Source: JADKAV01 sp963733395 (GTDB lineage: Bacteria > Actinomycetota > Actinomycetes > S36-B12 > UBA10799). From it: a stretch of DNA of 64,000 nt. The notes beneath the pieces are model-generated. The model was given only the letters and a program-made list of their open reading frames with translations. It had not been told where the DNA came from and searched no databases. Of the stretch, positions 38,694 through 47,508 are shown in pieces. The stretch is from positions 186,001 to 250,000 of the forward strand of contig CAVTCZ010000021.1 of the NCBI GenBank assembly GCA_963733395.1, read 5' to 3'. Each line of letters starts with the position of its first letter. Position 1 is the first letter of the stretch. A program made the position numbers and the translations under genes.

Positions 38694-39872
38694 GTGGATG
38701 CCAACAACTTTGTATCTCCGGAATGGGGTCGGCCGATTACCGTGGCCGGGCCGGCGCCGTACACAGCATTCGCCCCAGAACCACTTCCTCGGACGCTGAC
38801 CCTGGAGGGTGAGGTGATCATGCGACTGTCCGAGGCCGATGCGGCGCTTGGCCGGCTCGCAGGAGCAGGCAGGCTGCTCCCCAACCCGCATCTGTTGGTC
38901 AACGCGTACATCACACGCGAAGCTGTGGCGAGTTCGCGCATCGAAGGAACCGAGGCATCGGTAACGGAGGTCTTCGAGGCCGCGGCGACGGGGCACTCCA
39001 AGGCAGACGTACGTGAGGTGACCAACTACGTGAAGGCCATGGAGCACGGCATTGAGCGTCTGCAGGGCGGTCTGCCGCTGTCGATGAGACTGATCAAGGA
39101 AATGCACGATCTGCTGATGAGCGGCGTACGAGGACAGGAGCGAACGCCCGGGGAGGTGCGTCGTAGTCAGAACTGGATCTCTTCGCCCGACAACACCCCG
39201 AGGAGCGCGCGATTCGTGCCACCGCCGATGGATCTAGTTCAAGACGCGCTGACAGACTGGGAGCGCTACATCCACGACGAGGAACCTCGGCTGCCGCTGT
39301 TGATTCGGTGTGCTTTGCTGCACTACCAGTTCGAGACTATCCATCCGTTCCTTGACGGAAACGGAAGGCTGGGCCGGTTGTTCATCGTGCTCTATCTGAA
39401 CGACCGGGGACGACTACCAGCACCACTGCTGTACGTGTCCAACTACTTCGAGCAGCGCAAGTCCGAGTACTTCGACCGCCTTCAGTATGTGCGGGAACGC
39501 GGCGAGATTCGCGAATGGTTGATCTTCTTCCTTGATGCCATCCGGGTGCAGGCAATGGATGCCTTTACCCGAGCGGAAGTGTTATCTGACTACCGGGAGC
39601 AATGCAGGGGCGCGCTTGCAGGATCGCGCAGTCGGGCGATCGAAATCGTGGACCTGCTTCTGACCAACCCGATACTGACGGTGAACTACGTTCGTCGACA
39701 GTTGGCCGTCAGTCAGCCGGGCGCGACCAACCTCTTGAAGCAGCTGCGGGATCTGACGATCCTCGAGGAGATCGGCGAGGGCCGTGGCCGTCAGCACTTG
39801 TGGGTGGCCCCGAAGGTCCTGGAGGTCCTCGATCCGCAGTTTGCCGGAGCAGCCAATCTCGGCTCCCGGTAA
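38694..39872 (+). CDS. Fic family protein with winged-helix domain
   Basis: 392 residues. The Fic core motif HPFLDGNGRLGR (217-228) is complete with catalytic His217, so it should transfer AMP or another nucleotide to a protein hydroxyl. SSRIEG at 80-85 is the N-terminal (class II) inhibitory helix with Glu84. The N-terminal Fic-associated region and a C-terminal helix-turn-helix (VNYVRRQLAVSQPGATNLLK) match the widespread Fic-DUF4172/4062-like layout. GTG 38694 starts directly after the promoter box. Partner proteins are unknown. Confidence 0.93.
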   Translation: MDANNFVSPEWGRPITVAGPAPYTAFAPEPLPRTLTLEGEVIMRLSEADAALGRLAGAGRLLPNPHLLVNAYITREAVASSRIEGTEASVTEVFEAAATGHSKADVREVTNYVKAMEHGIERLQGGLPLSMRLIKEMHDLLMSGVRGQERTPGEVRRSQNWISSPDNTPRSARFVPPPMDLVQDALTDWERYIHDEEPRLPLLIRCALLHYQFETIHPFLDGNGRLGRLFIVLYLNDRGRLPAPLLYVSNYFEQRKSEYFDRLQYVRERGEIREWLIFFLDAIRVQAMDAFTRAEVLSDYREQCRGALAGSRSRAIEIVDLLLTNPILTVNYVRRQLAVSQPGATNLLKQLRDLTILEEIGEGRGRQHLWVAPKVLEVLDPQFAGAANLGSR

Positions 39873-40027
39873 GTACCCGACCAATTGGGTGTGGAGCCTG
39901 TGCCCCGGGACCCGCCCCAGGCGCGGCGGCGGTCGTTGGACACGCACACATGCCGTGTCTGCCGGGCCCTCTGAAACACGGCAGCGCCCCGCCCGGGCCC
40001 AGAGCATCACGAAGCTACTTGCCGACG

Positions 40028-40270
40028 GTGGTGAACACAGCGCTACCTTTGGCCTTTCGCACGACCGCGAACCTGCGCGCCGCGATCGCTGAGGCCCGGA
40101 TCCGACAGGTGGAGGTCGCGGCTTTGCTCCACATCAGGCACGGCCACGGATCAACGGCACGAAGGACTGGGAGACGTGGGAGGCTTGATGTCGTTGCTCG
40201 CCACCTTGGCCTCGACCCCCTCGAACTGATGGGACGGAGAGGGTGGACCACACCGCGGCCTCCGCTCAGC
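40028..40270 (+). pseudogene. XRE-like helix-turn-helix remnant before tRNA-Arg
   Basis: ANLRAAIAEARIRQVEVAAL has the spacing of the first helices of a small XRE-type repressor or phage helix-turn-helix protein. The middle is out of frame (PRINGTKDWETWEA in another frame) and VVARHLGLDPLELM restores the usual end. Two indels are needed. It lies immediately before the tRNA and could be a phage/element relic. Confidence 0.45.
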
Positions 40271-40292
40271 GGCCCCGATACACTCGATGTAA

Positions 40293-40365
40293 GCGCCCGT
40301 AGCTCAACGGATAGAGCATCTGACTACGGATCAGAAGGTTGGGGGTTCGAATCCCTCCGGGCGCG
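40293..40365 (+). tRNA. tRNA-Arg(ACG)
   Basis: 73 bases: acceptor GCGCCCG/CGGGCGC, D-stem GCTC/GAGC, anticodon arm TCTGA CTACGGA TCAGA (anticodon ACG), T-arm GGGGG TTCGAAT CCCTC, discriminator G. No encoded CCA. It appears to be the integration target of the following island. Confidence 0.96.
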
Positions 40366-40367
40366 CC
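40322..40367 (+). other. putative attL within tRNA-Arg
   Basis: From the anticodon stem to the discriminator, this segment recurs as 54781-54827. The first 17 bases (GACTACGGATCAGAAGG) and the last 12 are identical and the middle differs at a few positions. Islands typically use exactly this anticodon-to-3'-end core. Confidence 0.65.
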
Positions 40368-41063
40368 CTTTGTTCTTGCAGGCCAGCGCATGGTTTCGGG
40401 GTCTGCCGATGATCATTCTGGCGGGCCCGGAATCGCGAGTACCGCCATTCGTACCGCCTAGAGATCCGCTTCAGGGGCCAGCGGCTTCCGCGGCCGGCCC
40501 TCGATCGCGAGCCGCGGGCGGGTCATGTAGCCCCAAGAGGCGATTCGCCGCGACGCGCGGCCGCGCGTGATGCGGCGTGGGCCTCCCCGTAGACCGCGTC
40601 CTTTCGGCTCCCTTCTGTTGTCAACCTCGCTATTGCACGTCAACCACGTGAAAGAGCGAGGCTAGTCCTCGGCCTCCTGCCCCGGTGACGATCCAGAGGT
40701 CCTGACATGGGGGCAGGTTGACCGGGTGGCGTTGGCTGGCGCACGTCGACTCCGTCGTCCTAGCGGACCCGTTGCGCAGTGATCGGCGGAGTGCCGGACG
40801 TTCGCGATGTCGACTGGGGCATACCGTGCCGAACGACTGCCCGGTCCCCGAACAGCCGCGACCCGCTTCGCCGCTTCGCCGCTTCCGTCGTGCTGGTCGT
40901 CGGGCACCGCCGGCCTCGCTGACCAGCCCCGCCATAGTGGCCAGGTGCCCCACATCGCCGCCTGTCGCGCGCGTTTGGGCAGGCATCACCGCCCACCGTG
41001 GGCGCTCTGACGCTCCGCCCCGGTGCTGGCGTCAGGAGCGGGTATGCTTGTCTCAAGGATTCC
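40368..41063. other. 700 bases without a supported gene
   Basis: Open frames on both strands lack a credible start, domain or codon bias. The minus-strand frame at 40458-40643 ends close to the tRNA but shows no domain. The region adjoins the presumed integration site, so it may be decayed element DNA. Nothing else seen. Confidence 0.5.
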
Positions 41064-41087
41064 GTGGATCTCAAGAATCGAGTGGTC

Positions 41088-41564
41088 ATGAACCTTGCGA
41101 AGCTCTCGGCCAACGGCCAGATCACCGTTCCAGTCGAGGTGCGCCGTCGGCTTCATCTGGTGCCCGGTGACAAGTTGCTGTTCGTGGAGAAGCCGAACGG
41201 GGAGGTCGTCGTTGCCAAGGCCGGGCTCGCGGCACTGGCCCAGGCTCAGGTCGCGTTCTCCAACGCGGCGGCTGACTTCGGTGTCAGCGACGACGCCGAG
41301 GTCCAGTCGCTGGTCGACGATGTGCGTGGTCGGGTGTCTGATCCGTGTCCTGGTCGACACCAACGTCGTCATCTCGGCGCTGCTGTTCCCGAACTCGACA
41401 CCAGCGCGCGCCCTGGCCCTGGTCCTCGACGAGCACCGGCTCGTCCTGACCGACTGGATCATCGACGAACTGCACGAGGTAGTCGAGCGCAAGCGCCCCG
41501 ATCTGTTGGCGGCTCTGGACACCTTTCTGGCCGGGATCGACTACGAGCTCGCCAGCCCCGGTGA
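41088..41564 (+). CDS. AbrB/SpoVT-type antitoxin
   Basis: The N-terminal swapped-hairpin DNA-binding domain is clear: NLAKLSANGQITVPVEVRRR and LVPGDKLLFVEKPNGEVVVAK. The antitoxin sequence proper ends near SLVDDVRGRV (about 41339); the frame stays open into the toxin gene, probably because of a one-base deletion. Start ATG 41088, or GTG 41064 after AAGGA. TATGCT at 41043-41048 is a plausible -10. It should neutralise and autoregulate with the downstream PIN nuclease. Confidence 0.82.
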   Translation: MNLAKLSANGQITVPVEVRRRLHLVPGDKLLFVEKPNGEVVVAKAGLAALAQAQVAFSNAAADFGVSDDAEVQSLVDDVRGRVSDPCPGRHQRRHLGAAVPELDTSARPGPGPRRAPARPDRLDHRRTARGSRAQAPRSVGGSGHLSGRDRLRARQPR

Positions 41565-41754
41565 TCCGAGCGTTCCGATCTCCGATCCTGATGACCAGCC
41601 GATCCTCGACGCTGGCGTGGGCGGCTCCGTCGACGTCATCGTGACCGGCGACAAAGCCTTCCTATCCGTGGGCCTGGACCGCCCCCGCATCCTCACGGCC
41701 CGGGACTTCCTCGACTGGAACACAACTTCTTCTTCACCATCATGGCGACCATGA
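41320..41754 (+). CDS. PIN-domain toxin ribonuclease
   Basis: PIN domain with all four acidic residues: LVDTNVVISALL, DELHEVVERKRPDL, SDPDDQPILDAG, VIVTGDKAFL, ILTARDFLDW. These toxins cleave RNA with Mg2+. It overlaps the antitoxin gene. The last codons (after DFLDWNTT) run into the truncated integrase gene at about 41733, so the natural end may be slightly altered. Probably a stabilisation module of the island. Confidence 0.85.
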   Translation: MCVVGCLIRVLVDTNVVISALLFPNSTPARALALVLDEHRLVLTDWIIDELHEVVERKRPDLLAALDTFLAGIDYELASPGDPSVPISDPDDQPILDAGVGGSVDVIVTGDKAFLSVGLDRPRILTARDFLDWNTTSSSPSWRP

Positions 41755-42094
41755 CCTCGATGTCGCGCTCGGTGATCTTCTGTAGCGGCTTGGACCCGAA
41801 CGCCACTCGGGGGTGCTTCAGGTCCATGGTGTAACCACTCATCGCGTTCGCCCTGGTCGTGCGCTCCTTGATCGCCAGCCACTCCTCTGCCAGTTCGGAG
41901 GAACTCGTGCTGACGGGAGCGACGTGCGTGCCACGCTTCCGGTCGGTCATCACTTCGCCTTGCCAGTTCACCGCATCCCGCCGCGAGTGGAACGTGCGGG
42001 TCCGCTGTCGGCGTGGTTCCCCCTGCGCCGCGATGTCCACCACCACGCGGTAGACGAAGGCACCGTCCTGGTACTCGATCCGACGAATGCTCAA
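41733..42094 (-). pseudogene. truncated tyrosine integrase
   Basis: Reads SIRRIEYQDGAFVYRVVVD, RTFHSRRDAVNWQ, EEWLAIKERTTRANAMSGYT and PLQKITERDIEVMVAMMVKK: the AP2-like arm-binding domain and the first part of the SAM-like core-binding domain of an actinophage/ICE integrase. The catalytic domain (R, HxxR, Y) is entirely missing, cut at about 41733 where the PIN gene ends. ATG 42094. The fragment lies 1.4 kb from the tRNA-Arg attachment site. Confidence 0.82.
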
Positions 42095-42180
42095 GCGTCG
42101 TCAGGACCCCCGTACCCCATCGCGGTGAGCAGGGACACCGACAGCCGCATCCCCACGCAGCGACTGACGACGGGATCCGC

Positions 42181-44050
42181 CTACCTCTTCAGCGTGATCG
42201 TTCGCCTTCCCAATCGTCATGCCCGAGGTGATGGAACCGGCGGGCAGGCCCAGTTGCGATGCGAAGAGCGGGGCGGGATTGCCCACGGAGGTGCTCGTCG
42301 CCAGGGCCACCTTGGCGTTCTTCCAGGTGCCGTTCTGCTTGATCTGGTTCTTGCCGCCTGTGAAGGTCAGCACGTCCGTGATCTGCATCCCAGTCGGCAC
42401 AGCAGTCGCCTCCACGAAGGCGGTCGCCTTGCCGGTCGTGTAGTTCAGGGCGATGTTCTGCAGCGTCACGAAGCCCGCGGATGACGAGAACTGCAGCGCA
42501 CCCTTGTGGGTGATGACATCACCCTTGACGCTCGTCACCCGGAAGGTCACCACCCCGGACTTGCTCAACGTGGCTCCGCGGATCGCCTTGATGCCGACGC
42601 CGGCGGCGTCCATGCCCTGAACCAGTCCCTTGCTCAGGGTGAGGTCGGTCTCACCCTTGTTCTTGGCAGCAGCCGACTCCCTCAGGATCCAGGCTTTGCG
42701 CCAGGTGTCCGGCTTCCACGAGTCTGCCTGGCCGGGCTTGGGCTTGGCCCGGACGATCACGGTGACGCGCACGGCCTCGTAGCCCTGGGTGTTCACGCGG
42801 ATCTGGCCGCGCGTGGTGACCTTCGTGTCGCAGAAGGCCTTCTCACCGGCGGTGGTGCTGGCCAGCGGCCGGCAGAGCACCACCGGTTTGCGCAGGACAC
42901 AGGCGGACGTGTTGGTGGTGATCTTGTCGGTCAGGATCCGGTTGCCGACCGTCGTCGGGGTCGGCTTGTGCAGGGTCACGTTGACCGGGCACGGCTCGTC
43001 ATCACCGTGGGAGTGGCGTTCGGGCTGATCCGCCCGATCGCATCCTGGGCCGTGAACCACATGTTGCCGTCCGGGCCGGCAGCGATGCCCGACGTGTAGG
43101 CCGTGTCCAGCGGAGTACTCGGCGATGGCGCCGCCCGGAGTGATCCGCCCGATCCCGCCGGACATCGGTGAACCACAGGTTGCCGTCCGGCCCCGCCGCG
43201 ATCCCGGAGGGCGAACTGCCGGCTTCGTGGGCAGCGGGTATTCGGTGATGCGGCCGCGCGGGGTGATCCGCCCGATCCGGTTGCCGGTCCAACTGAAGTT
43301 CGGATCGCCGCGCTCGGTGAACCACATGTTGCCGTCCGGGCCGGCCGCGATCCCGTGGGGCCGCCCGCCGTAGGTGGGCAAGGGATACTCGGTGATGGTG
43401 CCGTCGGGGTGATCCGCCCGATCTTGTTGGCGCTAGCTCTCGGTGAACCACATGTTGCCGTCCGGGCCGGCCGCGATCCCTTCGGGGCCACCGAAGGTGG
43501 GAAGGGGGTATTCGGTGATGGTGCCGTCGGGGGTGATCCGCCCGATCGCGCTCCCGGCGTACTCGGTGAACCACAGGTTGCCGTCCGGGCCGGCCGCAAT
43601 GCCTCGAGGGCAGCTGCCGTGGTCGGTGGGCGCTAGGCGCTGATTGGAGGGCTGAGGTAGGGGGTACTCGGTGATGGTGCCGTCCGGGGTGATTCGCCCG
43701 ACCCGGCCGGGAGGACAACCGGGCGGGCCCGTTCCTTCGGTGAACCACAGGTTGCCGTCAGGTCCTGCCGCAATGCCTCGGGGACCACTCGCGTTGGTGT
43801 TCGGCAGAGGAAACTCGGTGATGGTGCCGGTCGGGGTGATCCGCCCGATCTTGTTCCCGCAGGTCTCGGTGAACCACATGTTGCCGTCCGGGCCGGCCGC
43901 GATCCCTTCCGGGCCACTGCTGGACGCCGGGAGGATGTACATGTACCTGGTGTCGTCAGATGCGACCGCCGTCGGCGCCCACAACACGGCCAGCACCGCC
44001 GCGATGATCGCAACAACAACCGAGATCTTTGACGAGATGCGCGTGTCCAT
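42181..44050 (-). CDS. secreted Vgb/NHL-type beta-propeller protein, many frameshifts
   Basis: Signal peptide from ATG 44050 (SVVVAIIAAVLAVLWAPTAVA). Then repeated blades with GPEGIAAGPDGNMWFTE, KIGRITPTGTITEFPLP, as in virginiamycin B lyase-like propellers; at least seven blades are seen. The C-terminal 260 residues (from VNVTLHKPTPTTVGNRIL to ITSGMTIGK) belong to no family I recognise and may be an adhesive or wall domain. Frame changes near 43435, 43240, 43130, 43010 and 42200 suggest indels or decay. Lyase activity is unlikely; binding is more plausible. Confidence 0.75.
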
Positions 44051-44269
44051 GATGCCCCCAAGCGATGGAACCGCTACACCCTCAAGGTACACCCGCAGCG
44101 CCACCATCGTGGGCCAGAACCGTTCGTGGGCAACGCGGCATCCGCCCGTCTTCATGAAAGCCTTAAGGGGCTCCGCCAAGCGAAACCGCCCGGCCTCAGG
44201 CGGTCCGGGGTGGTGCGCGGGTGCCGGTGGGAGCGATGGATTCCATGGTGCATGCAGACCACCTCACTC

Positions 44270-44895
44270 GTGCACATTCGGCAATACACAGCACCACCGT
44301 CAACACCGGGGCGGAAGCCTGCGCGACCTGCACCTCGGCACACCACGGTCCCCGGCGGGGTCGATGAGCACCCGGTACGCGCCGTCGGGAACGGTCACCG
44401 TGCAGGACCCGTCATTGAGGAAGTCGAAGTGGACATCACGATCGGCTTCGTAGTCCTGGCAGGTGGCGTAGAAGGACACGTCAACCGCTGTCGACCTTGC
44501 CGTTGCTGCTGGTCACCGTCCCACTTACGTCGGAGCCGGGCAGAGCGACGAGGTTCTGCGTGCCGACGGCGCTGACAGCGACAACCGTGGCCTCTTTGCA
44601 GTTCCGCTTGGCGTTGTGCCAGGGCCTCACGGCGCTGGTGCCGTCGTATGCCTGAATGAGCACACGGTAGGTGCTGTTGGGGACGGTCACCGAGTACACG
44701 CCACCATCGAACTAGGGACCTGCGGCATTAGGTGCCCTGGTAGTAGACCACGCAGGTCGGGAAGAAGGCCCACCGGCCCGTTGCTGCTGCTGACCGTGGA
44801 GGCCGCGTCTGCGGGAAGCGCAAGTAATGCCGCCCCGATCAGCGCACTGACAGCGATGAAGATGATGCTGCTGAGACGTTTGGTGTGGACATGAT
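44270..44895 (-). pseudogene. small secreted Ig-like protein, broken
   Basis: The minus strand encodes a signal peptide (LSSIIFIAVSALIGAALLAL, from about 44885) and two short repeats, STVSSSNGPVG and GTVTSSNGKVDSG, each before a Cys-rich strand segment (SVTVPNSTYRVLIQAYDG; second copy reads TVPDGAYRVLI). No single frame connects them; at least three shifts. It resembles secreted carboxypeptidase-regulatory-like beta domains. Function unknown. Confidence 0.5.
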
Positions 44896-44979
44896 CGGCC
44901 CCTCATGGACAAGCACCCGCCGAGACCAGCCCAGAGTCCATGACACAGGGTGACACTCTCGATCGGGCGGCAGACTTCT

Positions 44980-45477
44980 TCACGCCACGTCCGCCTGAGC
45001 CTTGGCCCTCAGCCGCAGGGGTAGGACGACCCACAGGATGAGAACAAGAACCGCCAGTGCGAGGACGATGGTCGTTGCGACCGTTCCCGTGAAGAGGAAT
45101 GCGATCACGAGCCAGATCGCGGACAGCATCGCCACGGACAGCATCGCCATTCCGGCCAGCGCCATTCGGTGCGTGACCCACACGAGGCGCTCCTTGCCCC
45201 CGAGGCGGAACGTCAGTCGATGAACAACCACGGGTCCCATGAAGCAGAGCGCCGAGCACGCAGCCGCGACCAGCGCGGCAATGAGAACGAAGGCGAACGT
45301 GTCGGAGTCATGCGGGAAGGATTGGTAGAAGGCCAGGGTCAGCAGGAAGGCGAACAGAATCTGAACGCCCGTCTGGGCCACGCGCAGTTCTTGCACGAGT
45401 TCGGCGAAGTTGCGGTCGGCGCGCTCCGAGGGTGTTTCGTCCCGCTCGTGCTGCGAGGTCGGGCGGGCTTCAGTCAT
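44980..45477 (-). CDS. DUF6328 family membrane protein
   Basis: 165 residues, four helices. ETPSERADRNFAELVQELRV then AQTGVQILFAFLLTLAFYQS is the signature of DUF6328 proteins. The middle loop KERLVWVTHRMALAGMAML and basic tail fit. Role unknown. The region 45478-45788 contains no supported gene; a 76-codon minus-strand frame there shows no domain. Confidence 0.8.
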   Translation of the reverse strand: MTEARPTSQHERDETPSERADRNFAELVQELRVAQTGVQILFAFLLTLAFYQSFPHDSDTFAFVLIAALVAAACSALCFMGPVVVHRLTFRLGGKERLVWVTHRMALAGMAMLSVAMLSAIWLVIAFLFTGTVATTIVLALAVLVLILWVVLPLRLRAKAQADVA

Positions 45478-45788
45478 CGGACAACCCGGCTGGGTGCTCC
45501 GCGTACATCACAAAGACCATGGGCCGCTCCTCCTGGGTCGATTCCGCGCAGTTGTCCCAGTGCGTGGATTTCCCGTCGCACGAGGTTCCATACAGTTCGC
45601 CGGACTCGGACTTGTCGATTGGCTTCGCGAGGGGTCCTACCGGACGGTGAATTCGGGCGTGTGCAAGGCAGCGGCAGATCCTGCAGGTCTCACCGCGCAT
45701 CGACGCTGGCGCACCAGGACTGATCCTTCACGAGATTCCCGTTGGTGTATGCCCTGGCGGGTATGACAGTGATCCTCCCCAGTGGAAT

Positions 45789-46218
45789 CCACCGACGCAG
45801 AGCACGCACATGACAGCCTCGGATTCGCTCACCTCGCTCGCCGACGATCTGCCAGGCCGTGTGCGACCCCAGGCGGGCCAGCACGTACCTGCAGGTCGGA
45901 CCCGACCGCTACCGCTGGGAGTCCCGGCTCAACGACGGTGAGACCGTCGGGTACGTCATCGCTGCCGGAACGCTGTAGGAAGTGCTCGAACCGTGGCTCG
46001 GTGGCGCGGTCGACGACGCGGACCTCGAATTGATGCCCCCACGCCGAGTACACGTTCAAGCGCGACTGTCGGACAGGTGGCGCGCGGGTTCCGTGTTCCT
46101 GCTCGGCCACGCGACGCATCCCACCCCGCTCTTCATCGGACAGGGATTGTGTGCGGGTCTGCGGGACGCGGCCAACCTCACCTTGGAAGCTCAGCGACGT
46201 GCTCGCCGGCCGCGCTAA
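45789..46218 (+). pseudogene. chimeric remnant of FAD enzymes
   Basis: Bases 45789-45861 match 56184-56264, the ribosome binding site and first codons of the FAD oxidase (ATGACAGC, SDSLTSLADDLPGR). The sequence then changes to pieces of an MhpA-like FAD monooxygenase: TYLQVGPDRYRWESRL, LSDRWRAGSVFLLGHATHPT and FIGQGLCAGLRDAANL, in shifted frames. GD is replaced by GH in the FAD motif. Not functional. 46219-46461 holds nothing I can support. Confidence 0.65.
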
Positions 46219-46461
46219 CCGGGGGCAGCCGGACACCTAAACACATGCGAGATCGAGCACAAGCCGCATGCCCGCAGTCTGGTGAAGACGGCCGTGAGTG
46301 TCGGCTGGGCGATGACCGGCAAGCAGGACGGTGCGGCCGCGTTCCGATGCAGTGAACAGCTGCGCACGGTGCCATGTCGGGGCTGCAGCACGGGACGCCG
46401 TCATGGAGATCGGAAACGCGGGGAGCCCGTCTGCGCGGCATCGCCGGCCACGCGACCTGCG

Positions 46462-46875
46462 TCAGCCCTGGGCGGGCACCACGACGATCGGCACGGAGGC
46501 GAACTCCAGCACATGCAACAGGTGGGAGCCCACGAATGGCTGGCCCACGTGCCGGACCCCGGAGCGCCCGAGCACGATGAGGTCGGCCGGCCAGGCGGCG
46601 GCCTGGTCGAGGATGCATCTCGCGGGTTGACCGCTGATCGTCAACGCCTCGACGCCGACGCCGGCCTGCCCGGCCAGGTCGGTGACGTAGGTGAGGACGG
46701 GCACTGGTACCTGCCGTGCGAAATCCTCGGCGGCGGCGCGTCCGGCGACTCCGGCCAACTCCCGCACGTAGACGGCGCGCAGCGATCCGCCGGTCTCCCG
46801 GGCCAGTCGGACCGCAGCCCGGGCGGCGGCCAGCCCGGCGGGTGAGTCGTTCACGGCGACCAGGATCCGCATCAT
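46462..46875 (-). CDS. universal stress protein in the V-ATPase operon
   Basis: 137 residues of the UspA fold: ILVAVNDSPAGLAAARAAV at the start and the ATP-binding LIVLGRSGVRHVGQPFVGSH followed by VPIVVVP at the end. The GxxG-9x-G(S/T) pattern is present, so it may bind ATP. ATG 46875 overlaps the V-ATPase subunit D stop (ATGA), making it the last cistron of the operon; an ATP-sensing role toward the enzyme is attractive but unproven. Confidence 0.88.
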   Translation of the reverse strand: MMRILVAVNDSPAGLAAARAAVRLARETGGSLRAVYVRELAGVAGRAAAEDFARQVPVPVLTYVTDLAGQAGVGVEALTISGQPARCILDQAAAWPADLIVLGRSGVRHVGQPFVGSHLLHVLEFASVPIVVVPAQG

Positions 46876-47508
46876 GGCCGTGCCCTTCCGGGTCGGGAGG
46901 TGTCGGCGGCCCATTGCAGCCGCACATGCTCGTCGTGCTCCTGATCGTCGAGTCCGACGACCAGACGGGTGTGCGCCGACTCCAGCCGGGGAATCCACCG
47001 ATCCCGCAACGCGCGCAACTGTTGCCGGGTGGTGGCGATCGCGGCCTCGATCGCCTCAAGGGCCGCGGTGGCGACCGCGTGGTCGACACCCGCGCGGACG
47101 GCGCGCTGTGCCGCAGGGCCAGCCTGGTGCAATGCGGAGTTGCCCGGGAAGACCGAGCACCCGGTCGGCTCGTGGGCCGCACAGGTCGCCGACGACGGGT
47201 AGCGGACCCCCATGGTCAGAGCCCACGTCACATCCACCACGCAGTCGGCACCGTCACCGGCCAGCCTGGTCCCCCGCTGCGCCACTGAGCAGCCCGGAGC
47301 GCAGCATCCAGGTCTCCAGGTCGCGCACCGCCTGGGTCCACTGCTGCCGGGTGCGCTCGGCCTGCAGGGCGTAGTCCGCCTCCTCCGCGAGCAGGATGCG
47401 CAGTTTGCGCTCCAGGAGATCGGCCCCGCGCTCGGCCACGGCGCGACGCCGGACCAGCCAGGTGATCCCCGCGCGGCCCGGTGGCAGCCCACGCAGCTTC
47501 GCGGTCAC
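46872..47508 (-). CDS. V/A-type ATPase subunit D, one frameshift
   Basis: Central stalk (rotor) subunit. LRGLPPGRAGITWLVRRRAV and AERGADLLERKLRILLAEE form the N-terminal helix; AALEAIEAAIATTRQQLRAL and RDRWIPRLESA the C-terminal helix, the antiparallel coiled coil that rotates inside A3B3. A frame change near 47285 joins the halves (LLS to VAQRGTRLAGDGADC). GTG 47508 overlaps the B stop (GTGA). About 210 codons, normal. Confidence 0.88.

Noticed and set aside
40458..40643. 61-codon frame beside the tRNA as a possible excisionase
   Set aside because: No helix-turn-helix pattern, no ribosome binding site; very basic composition only.
45470..45700. 76-codon minus-strand frame
   Set aside because: No start signal or domain; Cys-rich start looks like random high-GC reading.
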